From a virus, in the IMG/VR virus record IMGVR_UViG_3300025138_000246, positions 1 through 28,628 of that record: DNA of 28,628 nt; one strand, given 5' to 3'. A program made the position numbers and the translations under genes. The notes under the pieces are model-generated. The model saw only the letters and a list, made by a program, of their open reading frames with translations, ran no database searches and was not told the origin of the DNA. This document shows positions 6,617 through 15,779 of this stretch, in pieces. Each line of letters begins with the position of its first letter. Positions within the stretch are counted from its first letter, which is position 1.

Positions 6617-7426
6617 ATGGATAATATAATAAAAGCAGCAAAGAAAAAAAGACAAAAAAGAAACTATTTCACTCAAGAAACTGAAAATGCAATTGTTCAA
6701 TATAATATAAGTAGTGATAAAAAATTTAAAAGTGATATATATTCTAAAGAAATACATTATCCTTTTTATAAACTAACAGAAAATATAATTCATACTTTTA
6801 AATTCTACTATACTGATGGTGTAGAAAATTTAGAAGATTTACAACATGAAATAATGGTATTTCTTTTAGATAAAATTCATCTTTTTGACCTATCAAAGGG
6901 AGCAAAAGCATATTCTTATTTTGGTACTATTGTAAAAAGATGGTTAATTATATATAATCAAAAAAATTATAAGAAAAAAATAGATTCTGTAGATATGGGT
7001 GATATTACTAAACATCAAAATTTAGATATAAGTGATGATGCTGTATTTGTTTTAAATTCAAAATTAGAGCAAACTTCTGAAAAATTTATAGAATCAGATA
7101 GAAATTTTGGTGATGAATTATATACCAAGGGATATAAAGAAGGAGATAGATTATCTATTTTTATTGATTTATATGTAAAATATATGACAGAAAATATTTA
7201 TTCATATTTTCCTAAAGAATATGATGCTCAAATAGCTGATTGTATTTTAGAATTATTTAGAAAAAGAGATGCTATTGATGTTTTTAATAAAAAGGCTCTT
7301 TATATATACATTAGAGAAATGATTGATGTTAAAACTCCCAAAATTACTAAAATAGCTAATAAACTTCATAAAGTATTTAAGGATAAATATTTAGTATATT
7401 ATGACAGAGGTTATTTTCCTTCTTAA
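6617..7426 (+). CDS. Late-transcription sigma factor, T4 gp55-like
   Basis: This 269-residue protein resembles the phage-encoded sigma factors of the T4 gp55 type. The region around 47-123 carries the sigma region-2-like core: PFYKLTENIIHTFKFYY, NLEDLQHEIMVFLLDKIHLF, then SKGAKAYSYFGTIVKRWLII and YNQKNYKKKID. The FD..KG.KAYSYFGTI stretch is the most diagnostic and is found in cyanophage and other T4-superfamily late sigma factors. Gp55 binds host RNA polymerase core and recognises a short -10-like late promoter without a -35 element. The gene lies immediately before the virion genes, the first of which has a TATTTATA box 18 bases before its ATG. The C-terminal 130 residues are helical and less conserved. 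Confidence 0.75.
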   Translation: MDNIIKAAKKKRQKRNYFTQETENAIVQYNISSDKKFKSDIYSKEIHYPFYKLTENIIHTFKFYYTDGVENLEDLQHEIMVFLLDKIHLFDLSKGAKAYSYFGTIVKRWLIIYNQKNYKKKIDSVDMGDITKHQNLDISDDAVFVLNSKLEQTSEKFIESDRNFGDELYTKGYKEGDRLSIFIDLYVKYMTENIYSYFPKEYDAQIADCILELFRKRDAIDVFNKKALYIYIREMIDVKTPKITKIANKLHKVFKDKYLVYYDRGYFPS

Positions 7427-7440
7427 AAGTTAAAAAATCT

Positions 7441-7453
7441 AATATTTATAACC
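7441..7453 (+). promoter_or_regulatory. Late promoter-like box before the first baseplate gene
   Basis: AATATTTATAACC lies 8 to 20 bases before the ATG at 7461. It shares TATTTATA with boxes before 4794, 11059 and 24036. No TTG is found 23 bases upstream, which fits a late promoter recognised by a gp55-type sigma without a -35 box. Pattern-based only. Confidence 0.4.
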
Positions 7454-7460
7454 AAAAATT

Positions 7461-7817
7461 ATGGGACAACTAGATTCAATAGTATTTGGTAACAAAAAAT
7501 TTTCAGATATTTTACATGAAATATATGATAATCAAACTACTAAAAAACAACAAATAACTTCTTTAATAAGTGAGTTAAAACCTTTAATTCAAGAAATAGG
7601 TGATGCTACTTTAATAGTACCTTTAATAAAAGAATATTTAGAAATAGGAGTTAAAAACGATGAACAATTAATTAAAATGGCTACTATTATCCAAAGAGCA
7701 GTAAATAATATTAATGATGAAAGCGAATTTGGAATTTCTGAAGAAGAAAAAGCTGAATTATTAGCTGAAATGGATAAATTAGAAAGAGTATCTAAAGATC
7801 TAAAAAAAGATAAATAA
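7461..7817 (+). CDS. Hypothetical protein, start of the baseplate operon
   Basis: This 118-residue acidic helical protein consists of several amphipathic helices, ending in a Glu/Lys-rich coiled-coil-like tail (EEEKAELLAEMDKLERVSKD). It has no known motif. Its stop overlaps the ATG of the spike gene by one base (TAATG), so the two are likely translationally coupled. By position, immediately before the gp5-like spike, it may be a baseplate assembly factor or minor hub component, as small helical chaperones are in T4. That is inference from position. The start is the ATG 8 bases after the TATTTATAACC box. Confidence 0.55.
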   Translation: MGQLDSIVFGNKKFSDILHEIYDNQTTKKQQITSLISELKPLIQEIGDATLIVPLIKEYLEIGVKNDEQLIKMATIIQRAVNNINDESEFGISEEEKAELLAEMDKLERVSKDLKKDK

Positions 7818-9061
7818 TGGCTAAAATTCCAACAGGTTTATCTTCTTTTGGTTCTAAATCTTCTAAAAACCAATCAACTCCTACAATATTCCCAGTAAGG
7901 GTTAAATATATTTTTTTTAATGATAAAGATTATCCTACTCAGTGGGATGATTATGGACAATATGCTAGTATAGGTAGTATATTATTTGAAGAAATAAATA
8001 ATCCTGGTAATAAATCTTTAGATTCATTTAGTTTAGCTCGTCCTTTATATTCTAATATTAAACTATTACCTTTAATAAATGAAATTGTATATGTAATGTC
8101 TCTTCCTGATGCTACATTACAGGTAAATGTTGATGGGGGTAAACAATTTTATTATTTTCAAAGTATTAATATATGGAATAGTATTCATCATAATGCAGTC
8201 CCAAACCCACTTGCTAATAGTCCTACAAATGCAGAAAATTATTCTGAAACTGAAGCTGGGGTTGAAGTCCAAACCAATGAAGAAGATGGTGATATTAATT
8301 TAGGAAATACTTTTAAAGAAAGAACTGGAATTAGAAATTTACAACCCTATGAAGGTGATGTTTTATTAGAGGGAAGATGGGGTAATACTTTAAGATTAGG
8401 TAGTACTATAAATGATAGCACACCCCCAAACCCTTGGTCAGATAGTGGAGTGAGTGGTGAACCTATAATTATTATAAAAAATGGTCAATCCGAAACTGAA
8501 AATGATCCTTGGATACCACAAGTAGAAAATATTAATACAGATAAATCATCTATATACTTAACATCAAATCAAAAAATACCTATAGGAGCAGCTAGTACTG
8601 ATTATAGTTCATATACACCGGCCTTTGGTGAAGTTCCTGCTTCACCTGGAAGTTATACTGGTAATCAAGTGATATTAAATTCTGGTCGTTTACTATTTAA
8701 TTCTAAAAATGATCATATTTTACTTAGTTCTGCAAGAACAATATCTTTTGGAGCCCAAAAAGGTTTTAATTTTGATACTCCCTCTAATTTTGTTGTTAAA
8801 GTTGGAACTAAAATAATGTTAGGAGATAAAGAAGAAAGTACTACTGAACCTTTAATATTAGGAGATAAATTTTTAGGTGATTTTCAAAAATTACTTACTG
8901 ATTTAGCATCTTTAACTACAGCTTTAGGAACTGTAGGTACACCTGTACCTTTTACTCCTAATATTGCAGTTGCCCAAACAGCTACTAAAGTAGGTTTACA
9001 AGCACAAGCTATGTTAACTTCAATTGAATTTTATAAATCTAAAACAACAAGAACTTTATAA
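7817..9061 (+). CDS. Baseplate central spike protein, gp5-like without lysozyme domain
   Basis: This 414-residue protein has an OB-fold-like N-terminal region (about 25-125), a low-complexity acidic linker (about 135-175), and the segment YEGDVLLEGRWGNTLRLGST (about 177-196). The region NPWSDSGVSGEPIIIIKNGQ, then a Tyr/Ser-rich repeat-like beta region ending NSGRLLFNSKNDHILLSS, follows. This order is typical of gp5-like spike proteins of T4-superfamily phages of Bacteroidota and aquatic bacteria. These form the trimeric cell-puncturing needle at the baseplate centre. T4 gp5 carries a lysozyme domain between the OB fold and the beta-prism; none is visible here. The gene is joined by TAATG overlaps to its neighbours on both sides. 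Confidence 0.7.
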   Translation: MAKIPTGLSSFGSKSSKNQSTPTIFPVRVKYIFFNDKDYPTQWDDYGQYASIGSILFEEINNPGNKSLDSFSLARPLYSNIKLLPLINEIVYVMSLPDATLQVNVDGGKQFYYFQSINIWNSIHHNAVPNPLANSPTNAENYSETEAGVEVQTNEEDGDINLGNTFKERTGIRNLQPYEGDVLLEGRWGNTLRLGSTINDSTPPNPWSDSGVSGEPIIIIKNGQSETENDPWIPQVENINTDKSSIYLTSNQKIPIGAASTDYSSYTPAFGEVPASPGSYTGNQVILNSGRLLFNSKNDHILLSSARTISFGAQKGFNFDTPSNFVVKVGTKIMLGDKEESTTEPLILGDKFLGDFQKLLTDLASLTTALGTVGTPVPFTPNIAVAQTATKVGLQAQAMLTSIEFYKSKTTRTL

Positions 9062-11013
9062 TGGCCCTAGCAAAATTTATATCTAAAATAGTAACAAGTA
9101 TAACTAAAGTTACTTTTCAATTTAATAAAACTTTAGATGTATTAATCTCACAATTTAAGGATAGTTGTCCAACAACTGATGAATTAGAACTTTTAATATA
9201 CCAGAAAAATCAAATTAATGGTGCATTACAACAAATACAACAAAAAATAGCAACTTTGAATAAAGTAGCAGATGGTTCATCATCAGCAGTAGATGCTTTA
9301 GGTAAAGGAAAAACAATAATTAAACAACTACCTGCACCTTCAGCTGTTCCTCCAGGTGTAGGATTACCATTAAATATTTTTAATAATTTTTCTGATGCTT
9401 TAGATAATTTAGGAACTTTAATAGATAAATCTAAAGCCTCTTTAGATACAATACCTGATGCTTTAGATTTAATTAAAAAAGATGTTGGAGAAGTTATTAC
9501 TAAATTAAAAGAATTTGATGCTGCTTTAAATAAATGTTTAGAAGAAGATCCAAGTATAACACAAGATGCTGATGGTAATTTTATTATTAATGGTGAAAAA
9601 TTTACATTAGAGGTTACAACAGGTAATTTTATAGAAGTTTTGACGGAGGAAGATTTAGAACTTTTATTACTAAAACCTCCTGGATTATTATATGGTGATT
9701 ATTATTTAAGATTAACCCTTTTAAATGAAGATGATTTTTCTTTTATAAAAAAACAAATAATTGCCCAAAATAAAGAATCAGTACCCCCACCGGGAGAATA
9801 TTATAAAGAAGGTACTCCTGTTGAATTTTTATATGGTGATAAATCATTTTCATCTTCAACTTCTGTTTTAATTGAAGAAATGAAATGGTTAATTGATACT
9901 AAAGATTTAATCTTTCCACCACCTCCACCAGCTGAAGATCCCTTAAAAGCTATATATAAAGCAGGACAAATTGTAATATTAATGTCTATTTATGGAGCTA
10001 ACCAAGAAGAAGCAAATGAATTATATGAAATGGCTTGGGAATTATCTCAAAATGAAGGACCAAATAAAGGATATTTTAATACATTAGTTGAAGATGCTTT
10101 TAATAATTCTAGAACTCTTTTAGAACAAGCAGTAGCTAATGAAGGATATGAATGGAAAGAAGGAGATAGAGTATTAGACTCAACTATTAAAAATCTATTT
10201 TTAGGAGGAGTTACAGATGAAGATAAGATAAAAACTTATATAAGTCAATTAAGAAGAGCGGGTAAATCATTAGAAAATAAAGCTAATGCCTTTGGTGGTG
10301 CTTTTAATCCTACAAAGAAAAGTTGGGCTAATGAAAATGATTTTTATAGTCAAGCAAAATTAGAATCATATGCTACTAGGTTATACAATACTGCTGAAAA
10401 TAATTATAATAACTTAGGATCTTTTGAAAGTTTAAGACCTGAAATGAAAAAAAGAAAACGTCTTATGCAAGCTGTATTTGAAGAAGCTAATTACCTAAGT
10501 TTACAAAACCCAGAAATTTCATTTAATGATCCCTTATCAGAATATTTTCTTAGTAAAGAAGTAGGATATAATATGCCTATTATTAATGGACAACCAATTG
10601 TGGGAGATGGAAATTCACCTATTTCATTTGATGAAGTTGAAGCTTTATGGACTTTAGAAAAAGAGTACCAAACTGAGTGGTGGATTTATAATCTAATACC
10701 AGGTTCATTTCCAGAGGAAGCAATGTTTGAAGGAAAACCAGTAATTTATACATTTTTAAATTCAAGTTATGGAAATTTTCTTTCTTTTTCTAAAACTCAA
10801 TTAATGAAAAAATTAAGAGAAGCATTAGGAATAGAATGGTATAATGCAAATGCATTTACAACATCAGAACTAAGTTTTTGGGGTATTGATCCTGCAATAA
10901 ATCCTATTTCACCATCTGCTAGAGCTAATGACCCTAATAAAAATTTAGATCCAAATGATCCCTGGTATTTTGAATTTGGTAAAAATGGTTTACCTGTACC
11001 AACTGGGTCATAA
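9061..11013 (+). CDS. Baseplate/tail structural protein with long unassigned C-terminal extension
   Basis: This 650-residue protein follows the spike gene through a TAATG overlap. Residues 1-165 are helical (SCPTTDELELLIYQKNQI; VPPGVGLPLNIF), a pattern I recognise from proteins next to the spike in related phages. A beta-type region with FSSSTSVLIEEMKWLIDT (about 262-279) follows, closing with a run of five prolines near 285-290. After it come about 360 residues of mixed helix and loop with many aromatic residues (for example TEWWIYNLIPGSFPEEAMF and ELSFWGIDPAINP) that I cannot assign. This part could be a host-specific enzyme or an enlarged baseplate module. No signal peptide or catalytic signature is evident. 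The protein ends PNDPWYFEFGKNGLPVPTGS. Confidence 0.6.
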   Translation: MALAKFISKIVTSITKVTFQFNKTLDVLISQFKDSCPTTDELELLIYQKNQINGALQQIQQKIATLNKVADGSSSAVDALGKGKTIIKQLPAPSAVPPGVGLPLNIFNNFSDALDNLGTLIDKSKASLDTIPDALDLIKKDVGEVITKLKEFDAALNKCLEEDPSITQDADGNFIINGEKFTLEVTTGNFIEVLTEEDLELLLLKPPGLLYGDYYLRLTLLNEDDFSFIKKQIIAQNKESVPPPGEYYKEGTPVEFLYGDKSFSSSTSVLIEEMKWLIDTKDLIFPPPPPAEDPLKAIYKAGQIVILMSIYGANQEEANELYEMAWELSQNEGPNKGYFNTLVEDAFNNSRTLLEQAVANEGYEWKEGDRVLDSTIKNLFLGGVTDEDKIKTYISQLRRAGKSLENKANAFGGAFNPTKKSWANENDFYSQAKLESYATRLYNTAENNYNNLGSFESLRPEMKKRKRLMQAVFEEANYLSLQNPEISFNDPLSEYFLSKEVGYNMPIINGQPIVGDGNSPISFDEVEALWTLEKEYQTEWWIYNLIPGSFPEEAMFEGKPVIYTFLNSSYGNFLSFSKTQLMKKLREALGIEWYNANAFTTSELSFWGIDPAINPISPSARANDPNKNLDPNDPWYFEFGKNGLPVPTGS

Positions 11014-11049
11014 TTGATATAAAAACATAAATTAATAATATTTATAATA
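11014..11049 (+). promoter_or_regulatory. Promoter candidate before the small baseplate-operon gene
   Basis: TTG at 11014-11016 (directly after the stop codon of the preceding gene) is followed after 20 nt by AATATTTATAATA at 11037-11049, ending 10 bases before the ATG at 11059. The 45-nt gap is one of the few non-overlapping junctions in the baseplate region. Confidence 0.4.
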
Positions 11050-11058
11050 AAACTAACG

Positions 11059-11421
11059 ATGAAATTAACAGAATTAAAAAAAGTATTAAAAGAAACTGTT
11101 AGAGAAGTAATACAAGAAGAATTGAAGGATATACTTTTAGAGGCAGTAAAATCCCCAAAAGTAATCACACAAACACCAGTAATGGAATCTTTTAATCCTT
11201 CAGTTTCAACCTCACCTCCAACTCCACCAGCAACCCCAGTAATGTCTTCACAAGATAAAAGAGAGGCTTATCAAAATATTTTAGGAGAAACTTCAGCAGG
11301 TTTTACAAGTAATAATGCTCAAACTTTTCAACCAAACCCTTCAATGGATATGACAAATGGTTCTTTACCACCAGGAAATGTAGGTATGGATCAAATAATG
11401 AATCTAATGAATACTAAATAA
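11059..11421 (+). CDS. Small structural/hypothetical protein with N-terminal helix and Pro-rich middle
   Basis: This 120-residue protein starts with an amphipathic charged helix (MKLTELKKVLKETVREVIQE, then ELKDILLEAVKSPK). A Pro/Thr/Ser-rich disordered middle (STSPPTPPATPVMSS) and a Met/Asn/Gly-rich tail follow. The N-terminal helix is of the sort repeatedly seen just before gp25 in related aquatic phages. It is probably a virion or assembly protein. It has its own promoter candidate, and its stop overlaps the gp25 start by one base (TAATG). No enzyme motif is seen. Confidence 0.55.
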   Translation: MKLTELKKVLKETVREVIQEELKDILLEAVKSPKVITQTPVMESFNPSVSTSPPTPPATPVMSSQDKREAYQNILGETSAGFTSNNAQTFQPNPSMDMTNGSLPPGNVGMDQIMNLMNTK

Positions 11422-11828
11422 TGGCTGAAATTATTTCTACACCTACTTCTTTAATAGGCAGCGGAAGTGCTGCCCAAGGTTTTAGTTTTCCTATATCAGG
11501 AAACGCTGTATTTAACCCTACATATACTGCAGAAGAAGTAATAAGAACTAATTTAATTAATTGGTTATTAACTAATAAAGGTGAAAGAGTAATGAAACCT
11601 AATTTTGGAGCAAATTTAAGAGATTTTATTGGAGAGGGAATTAGTGATGGGACGAATGTAGCAATTGAAGATAGAATTAGAGATAATATAGCAATTAATT
11701 TTCCTTCAATAGAAGTAAAAGAAATAACATTTGAAAATGAACCTGATAGAAATACAATAAATTTATTTATAACTTATTTAATTTTAAATATAGGGATTGA
11801 AGATGAAATTAATATATCACTACAATAA
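11421..11828 (+). CDS. Baseplate wedge protein, gp25-like
   Basis: This 135-residue protein matches the gp25 family of baseplate wedge proteins (T4 gp25 is 132 residues). The signature is the stretch AEEVIRTNLINWLLTNKGER (about 36-55), then VMKPNFGANLRDFIGEGIS, followed by an inner beta region ending in INLFITYLILN. The conserved R..L...GER..P.FG..L..F pattern is diagnostic. Gp25-like proteins nucleate the tail sheath and bind gp6 in the wedge. The gene is TAATG-overlapped on both sides and is directly followed by the gp6 homologue, the same partner as in T4. Confidence 0.9.
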   Translation: MAEIISTPTSLIGSGSAAQGFSFPISGNAVFNPTYTAEEVIRTNLINWLLTNKGERVMKPNFGANLRDFIGEGISDGTNVAIEDRIRDNIAINFPSIEVKEITFENEPDRNTINLFITYLILNIGIEDEINISLQ

Positions 11829-13690
11829 TGGCAAACTTACAAAGAAATATAACATATACTAATAGAGATTTTAATACTTTTAGAGATTCTCTTATAAATT
11901 ATTCACAAACGTATTTTCCAAATACATATAATGATTTCTCTAATGATTCAACTGGAATGTTATTTATTGAAATGGCTGCTTATGTAGGAGATGTTTTATC
12001 TTTTTATTTAGATAATCAAATTCAAGAAACTTTTATACAATATGCTAGACAAGAATCAAATTTATTTGATTTAGCTTATATGTTGGGTTCTAGACCTAAA
12101 GTAACAACAGTAGCAACAACTGATATATCTATTTACCAACAACTCCCAGCAAAAATAGCATCAAATGGGGAATATGTTCCTGATTATGATTATGCTTTAA
12201 GAATTCCTGAAAATTTTCAATTAACTTCTAATACAAACTCTTCTTTAAATTTTATTACAGAAGATATTTGTGATTTTTCAGTATCCTCATCTCAAGATCC
12301 TACAGAAGTTTCAATATATTCTTTAAGTGGAGTTAACCCAACTAGATTTTTATTAAAGAAAACTAGAAAAAGTATTTCAGGAACTGTAAAATCAAAAGAA
12401 TTTACCTTTACAACTCCAAGTAAATTTCCAACTGTTATCTTAAATGATACCAGTATAATTAATGTATTAGATTGTTTTGATAGTGGGGGTAATGAGTGGT
12501 ATGAAGTATTAAATTTGCACAAAGATACTGTTTTTACTACAAAAATAAACGCAAGTTACACAGACCCAAATGCAATACAAGATGATGCTCCTAATTTATT
12601 AAATTTAAAACAAGTTCAAAGAAGGTTTACTACAAGATTTTTAAGCTCTACACAACTACAATTAGGATTTGGTGCTGGGACTGTAAGTGATAATGATGAA
12701 AATTTAGTCCCAAATCCTGATAATGTAGGAACAGGTTTAGCTTTTTCTAAAGATAAATTAACTACAGCCTATTCCCCATTAAATTTTATGTTTACTGATA
12801 CTTATGGAATAGCTCCATCTAATACAGTTTTAACATTTAGATATTTAGTAGGAGGAGGATTAGCTGCAAATGTAGCTTCTGGTGCTTTAACAATTTTTAA
12901 TACTACTAACATTCAGTTTGTTAATCCTAATATTACAAATTCAGCACTAGCAAATACTATTTTTGAATCTGTAGCTACTAATAATATACAAGCAGCTGAT
13001 GGAGGACAAGGAGCAGATACTATAGAGGAAATAAGACAAAATGCTTTAGGTAATTTTCAAAATCAATTAAGAACAGTTACACAACAGGATTATTTAATTA
13101 GATCATTAAGTATGCCTTCAAATATAGGTACTATAGCAAAATCCTATATTGAACCTACTAAAGTAGCAGAATATCAATTAGGTGAATTACCTACTATTTT
13201 AGATATGTATGTATTGTCTTATAATTCTCAAAAACAGTTAAGAACAGCATCTAAAACCTTAAAACAAAATTTAAAAACTTATTTATCTGAATATAGAATG
13301 ATTAATGATTCTATAAAAATAAAAGATGCCTATATAATTAATATAATTTGTAATTTTGATATAATAGTATTACCTAATTTTAACAATAATACTGTAATTC
13401 TTAATTGTATAAATGAATTAACAAATTATTTTAATATAGATAATTTTAATATTAATCAACCTATTTTATTAAAGAGTTTAACTATACTTCTAGATAAAGT
13501 AGAAGGAGTACAAACAGTAATAAATGTTGAAATTCAAAATATATCAGGAGCAAGTAAGGGATATAGTGATTATTCATATGATATTAATGCAGCTACAAAC
13601 AATGGAGTTATTTACCCTTCAGTTGATCCTATGGTTTTTGAATTAAAATATCCTGGAGTTGATATTACTGGAAGAGTAGTACCATTATAA
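11828..13690 (+). CDS. Baseplate wedge protein, gp6-like
   Basis: This 620-residue protein is the homologue of T4 gp6 (660 residues), the central wedge protein. The N-terminal signature TYTNRDFNTFRDSLINYSQT (about 9-28), FSNDSTGMLFIEMAAYVGD and YARQESNLFDLAYMLGSRPK is present. The mid-protein region ADTIEEIRQNALGNFQNQLR (about 398-417), then TVTQQDYLIRSL, is the baseplate-J-like core. Gp6 dimers form the continuous ring of the baseplate inner belt and pass the conformational signal for sheath contraction. The gene overlaps gp25 by one base. The middle third is loop-rich and less conserved. Confidence 0.85.
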   Translation: MANLQRNITYTNRDFNTFRDSLINYSQTYFPNTYNDFSNDSTGMLFIEMAAYVGDVLSFYLDNQIQETFIQYARQESNLFDLAYMLGSRPKVTTVATTDISIYQQLPAKIASNGEYVPDYDYALRIPENFQLTSNTNSSLNFITEDICDFSVSSSQDPTEVSIYSLSGVNPTRFLLKKTRKSISGTVKSKEFTFTTPSKFPTVILNDTSIINVLDCFDSGGNEWYEVLNLHKDTVFTTKINASYTDPNAIQDDAPNLLNLKQVQRRFTTRFLSSTQLQLGFGAGTVSDNDENLVPNPDNVGTGLAFSKDKLTTAYSPLNFMFTDTYGIAPSNTVLTFRYLVGGGLAANVASGALTIFNTTNIQFVNPNITNSALANTIFESVATNNIQAADGGQGADTIEEIRQNALGNFQNQLRTVTQQDYLIRSLSMPSNIGTIAKSYIEPTKVAEYQLGELPTILDMYVLSYNSQKQLRTASKTLKQNLKTYLSEYRMINDSIKIKDAYIINIICNFDIIVLPNFNNNTVILNCINELTNYFNIDNFNINQPILLKSLTILLDKVEGVQTVINVEIQNISGASKGYSDYSYDINAATNNGVIYPSVDPMVFELKYPGVDITGRVVPL

Positions 13691-13700
13691 AAATAAAAAA

Positions 13701-14291
13701 ATGAAAAGTCTATTAGAAATATATAACAGTCAAAATAAATCTCAACCTATAGATGGTACTCCTATAGACGGAGGAGCTACAAATGACTCACCATCAAATT
13801 TTATCCAAAATTATACTCCTGAAAATCCTTTTTATACTAATAATGAGGGTATAGTAAGAGCTACAGATGGTGAATCTCCATTAACAAATACATTTAAAAC
13901 AACAGCTTTAGATGTTGAAAATTCAGAAGCAGGAATAGAACAAGGAGCTGCTGGAGGTCCTAATAGAACATCAGCTGCAAATGGTATAAAATCTAAATTT
14001 TTAGATGGAGGAAATTATAAAGTTTTAAGATATCCTACAAGAGCAAAATTTATTGATACTACTAATGATACAGAAGATGGGGGTGTATTAGAAACTATGA
14101 CATTACAACAGTATACTCCCAATAGAACTTATTTAGAGGTATTAGCAGATCCTAGTAAAGCAATAGAACAAGTAATACAAGGAGAAAAAGGTGAACCAAC
14201 ACCTGGAGGTATACCTACAACTATTGATGAAAATATAGTTCCTGAAGGTGTAAAACCATCACTTGATAAATTAAAAAACTTTTCAATCTAA
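13701..14291 (+). CDS. Hypothetical virion protein (196 aa)
   Basis: This 196-residue protein is rich in Asn, Thr, Gly and Pro and is probably poorly ordered. Its first residues (MKSLLEIYNSQNKSQPIDG) form a short helix followed by a low-complexity segment. The C-terminal half (TMTLQQYTPNRTYLEVLADP; then GEKGEPTPGGIP) has no family I recognise. It lies between the gp6-like gene and a conserved tail protein with gaps of 10 and 3 bases, in the same transcription unit, and is therefore likely a virion or assembly protein. The short GEKGEP stretch is too small to count as a collagen-like domain. Confidence 0.5.
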   Translation: MKSLLEIYNSQNKSQPIDGTPIDGGATNDSPSNFIQNYTPENPFYTNNEGIVRATDGESPLTNTFKTTALDVENSEAGIEQGAAGGPNRTSAANGIKSKFLDGGNYKVLRYPTRAKFIDTTNDTEDGGVLETMTLQQYTPNRTYLEVLADPSKAIEQVIQGEKGEPTPGGIPTTIDENIVPEGVKPSLDKLKNFSI

Positions 14292-14294
14292 CCT

Positions 14295-15779
14295 ATGGCA
14301 ATTTATAAACTATTCCCTTCAAAAGACTCTACATTATATACTCAAAATCCTCTAATGAATACCGGATTAGATGAAATATTAGAAGCATCTACTTATTTAC
14401 TAAATGATAAAGCACAAACTAGTAGATATTTAATGAAATTTTCACAAAATGAAATTAATGGAACTTATGATACTTATATTTCAGGTTCACAATCTAATTC
14501 AAATATAAATTATTTAAATGGAAATATCTTTTCTTCAATAGTTGATAATCCAATAGGTTTAGATGCTAGTGTAGGTGGGGCAAATTTATTCTATCCCCTT
14601 ACATCATCTACAGGAAATGGTATAGGAGCATTTGTAGAACTTTATACAACAGCAGGAACAATTGCATCAACTTATATTGGGGGAATTGCAAATGAAAATA
14701 GAGAATTTAGAGGAAAAAATTATAAACCTGGGGATAAAGTAATAATAAGCGGTTTAAAAAAAGCAACAGGGGGATTTACAACAGCATCTTATACCTTAAC
14801 AGCAGGTGATTTTTTACCTAAACCTTGGGGATCTGATTTAAAAAATTATGCTGCTGTAGTAACAAATTTAAATTCTACTTCATATTTAAAAGTTTATCCT
14901 ATTTCACAAAGTTGGGATATGGGAACAGGAAGATTTGGAAATTCTCCTATTAGTACAAATGGTTGTAGTTGGACAGCATCAATTGAATCCAAAGAATGGT
15001 TTAGTGCTTCTAATAATGGGGTAAATTTTGCTCAAAATACAACAGGATCATTTAATGTTAATTATGGGGGTAGTGGAGGTGGAACCTGGTATACAGGATC
15101 TAATACTTCGAAAAATATTACCCAAACCCAAACTTTTACATATTCTGATACTATAGATTTAAATGTTGATGTAACTAATACCGTAGATATTTGGATAAGT
15201 CAATCTAAAATTATTACTGGTGGAGATATACCAAATGAAGGATTTATTGTTAAACAAACCTCATCTGTTGAATTTGTCCCTTCCCAATCTCAAGCATCTA
15301 CCTTTAAATATTACTCAGTAGATACTAATACTATATACCCCCCTCAATTAGAAATTAAATTTGATGATTTTTCTTATTTTACTTCTTCTAAAATGAATGA
15401 ATTATACCAACCAGAAGCTTTTATATCTTCATATAATAATGATGGAATTTATTATTCTGAAAGCATTCAAAGATTTAGAATAGCAGCAGTTCCTCAATAC
15501 CCAGCAAAAGTATTTCAAACGGCTTCAGGATATTTAACAAACTATTATTTACCAAAAAATTCATATTATTCTATAAAGGATTCAGAAACTAATGAATATG
15601 TAATTAATTTTGATACTACTTATACTCAAATAAGTGCTGATACAACTTCAAGTTATTTTGATATTTATATGGGAGGATTAGAACCTGAAAGATATTATAC
15701 TATTTTATTAAAAACTACAATTGATAATACTACAAAGGTATTTAATGAAGATATAATGTTTAAAGTAATAAATGGATAA
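14295..15779 (+). CDS. Tail/baseplate structural protein with an inserted beta domain
   Basis: This 494-residue protein has a beta-rich virion-type composition. Its start (MAIYKLFPSKDSTLYTQNPL; MNTGLDEILEAS; SRYLMKFSQNEI), its middle (SWDMGTGRFGNSPISTNGCS) and its C-terminus belong to a conserved structural protein found beside gp6 in related phages. Between about residue 108 and 180 lies a segment with GNGIGAFVELYTTAGTIAST and NYKPGDKVIISGLKK. This is the layout of a small beta module repeated in other phage fibre proteins, and it appears nested within the conserved frame. It may contribute to receptor binding or particle stability. The stop overlaps the next ATG (TAATG). Confidence 0.6.
   Translation: MAIYKLFPSKDSTLYTQNPLMNTGLDEILEASTYLLNDKAQTSRYLMKFSQNEINGTYDTYISGSQSNSNINYLNGNIFSSIVDNPIGLDASVGGANLFYPLTSSTGNGIGAFVELYTTAGTIASTYIGGIANENREFRGKNYKPGDKVIISGLKKATGGFTTASYTLTAGDFLPKPWGSDLKNYAAVVTNLNSTSYLKVYPISQSWDMGTGRFGNSPISTNGCSWTASIESKEWFSASNNGVNFAQNTTGSFNVNYGGSGGGTWYTGSNTSKNITQTQTFTYSDTIDLNVDVTNTVDIWISQSKIITGGDIPNEGFIVKQTSSVEFVPSQSQASTFKYYSVDTNTIYPPQLEIKFDDFSYFTSSKMNELYQPEAFISSYNNDGIYYSESIQRFRIAAVPQYPAKVFQTASGYLTNYYLPKNSYYSIKDSETNEYVINFDTTYTQISADTTSSYFDIYMGGLEPERYYTILLKTTIDNTTKVFNEDIMFKVING

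Noticed and set aside
10797-11168. 123-codon open frame on the minus strand
   Set aside because: It overlaps the end of the baseplate protein and the following small gene and has no family resemblance; a shadow.
11764-11773. TATTTATAAC inside the gp25-like gene as a further late promoter
   Set aside because: It is within coding sequence, 64 bases before the next gene that is already coupled by TAATG, and no TTG lies at the expected distance. Such 8-10-mers occur by chance in this composition.
14186-14213. Collagen-like GEKGEP stretch in the 13701 gene product as a substrate for the 2OG oxygenase
   Set aside because: Only two Gly-X-Y triplets are present, too few for a collagen-like domain; the link would be speculation.
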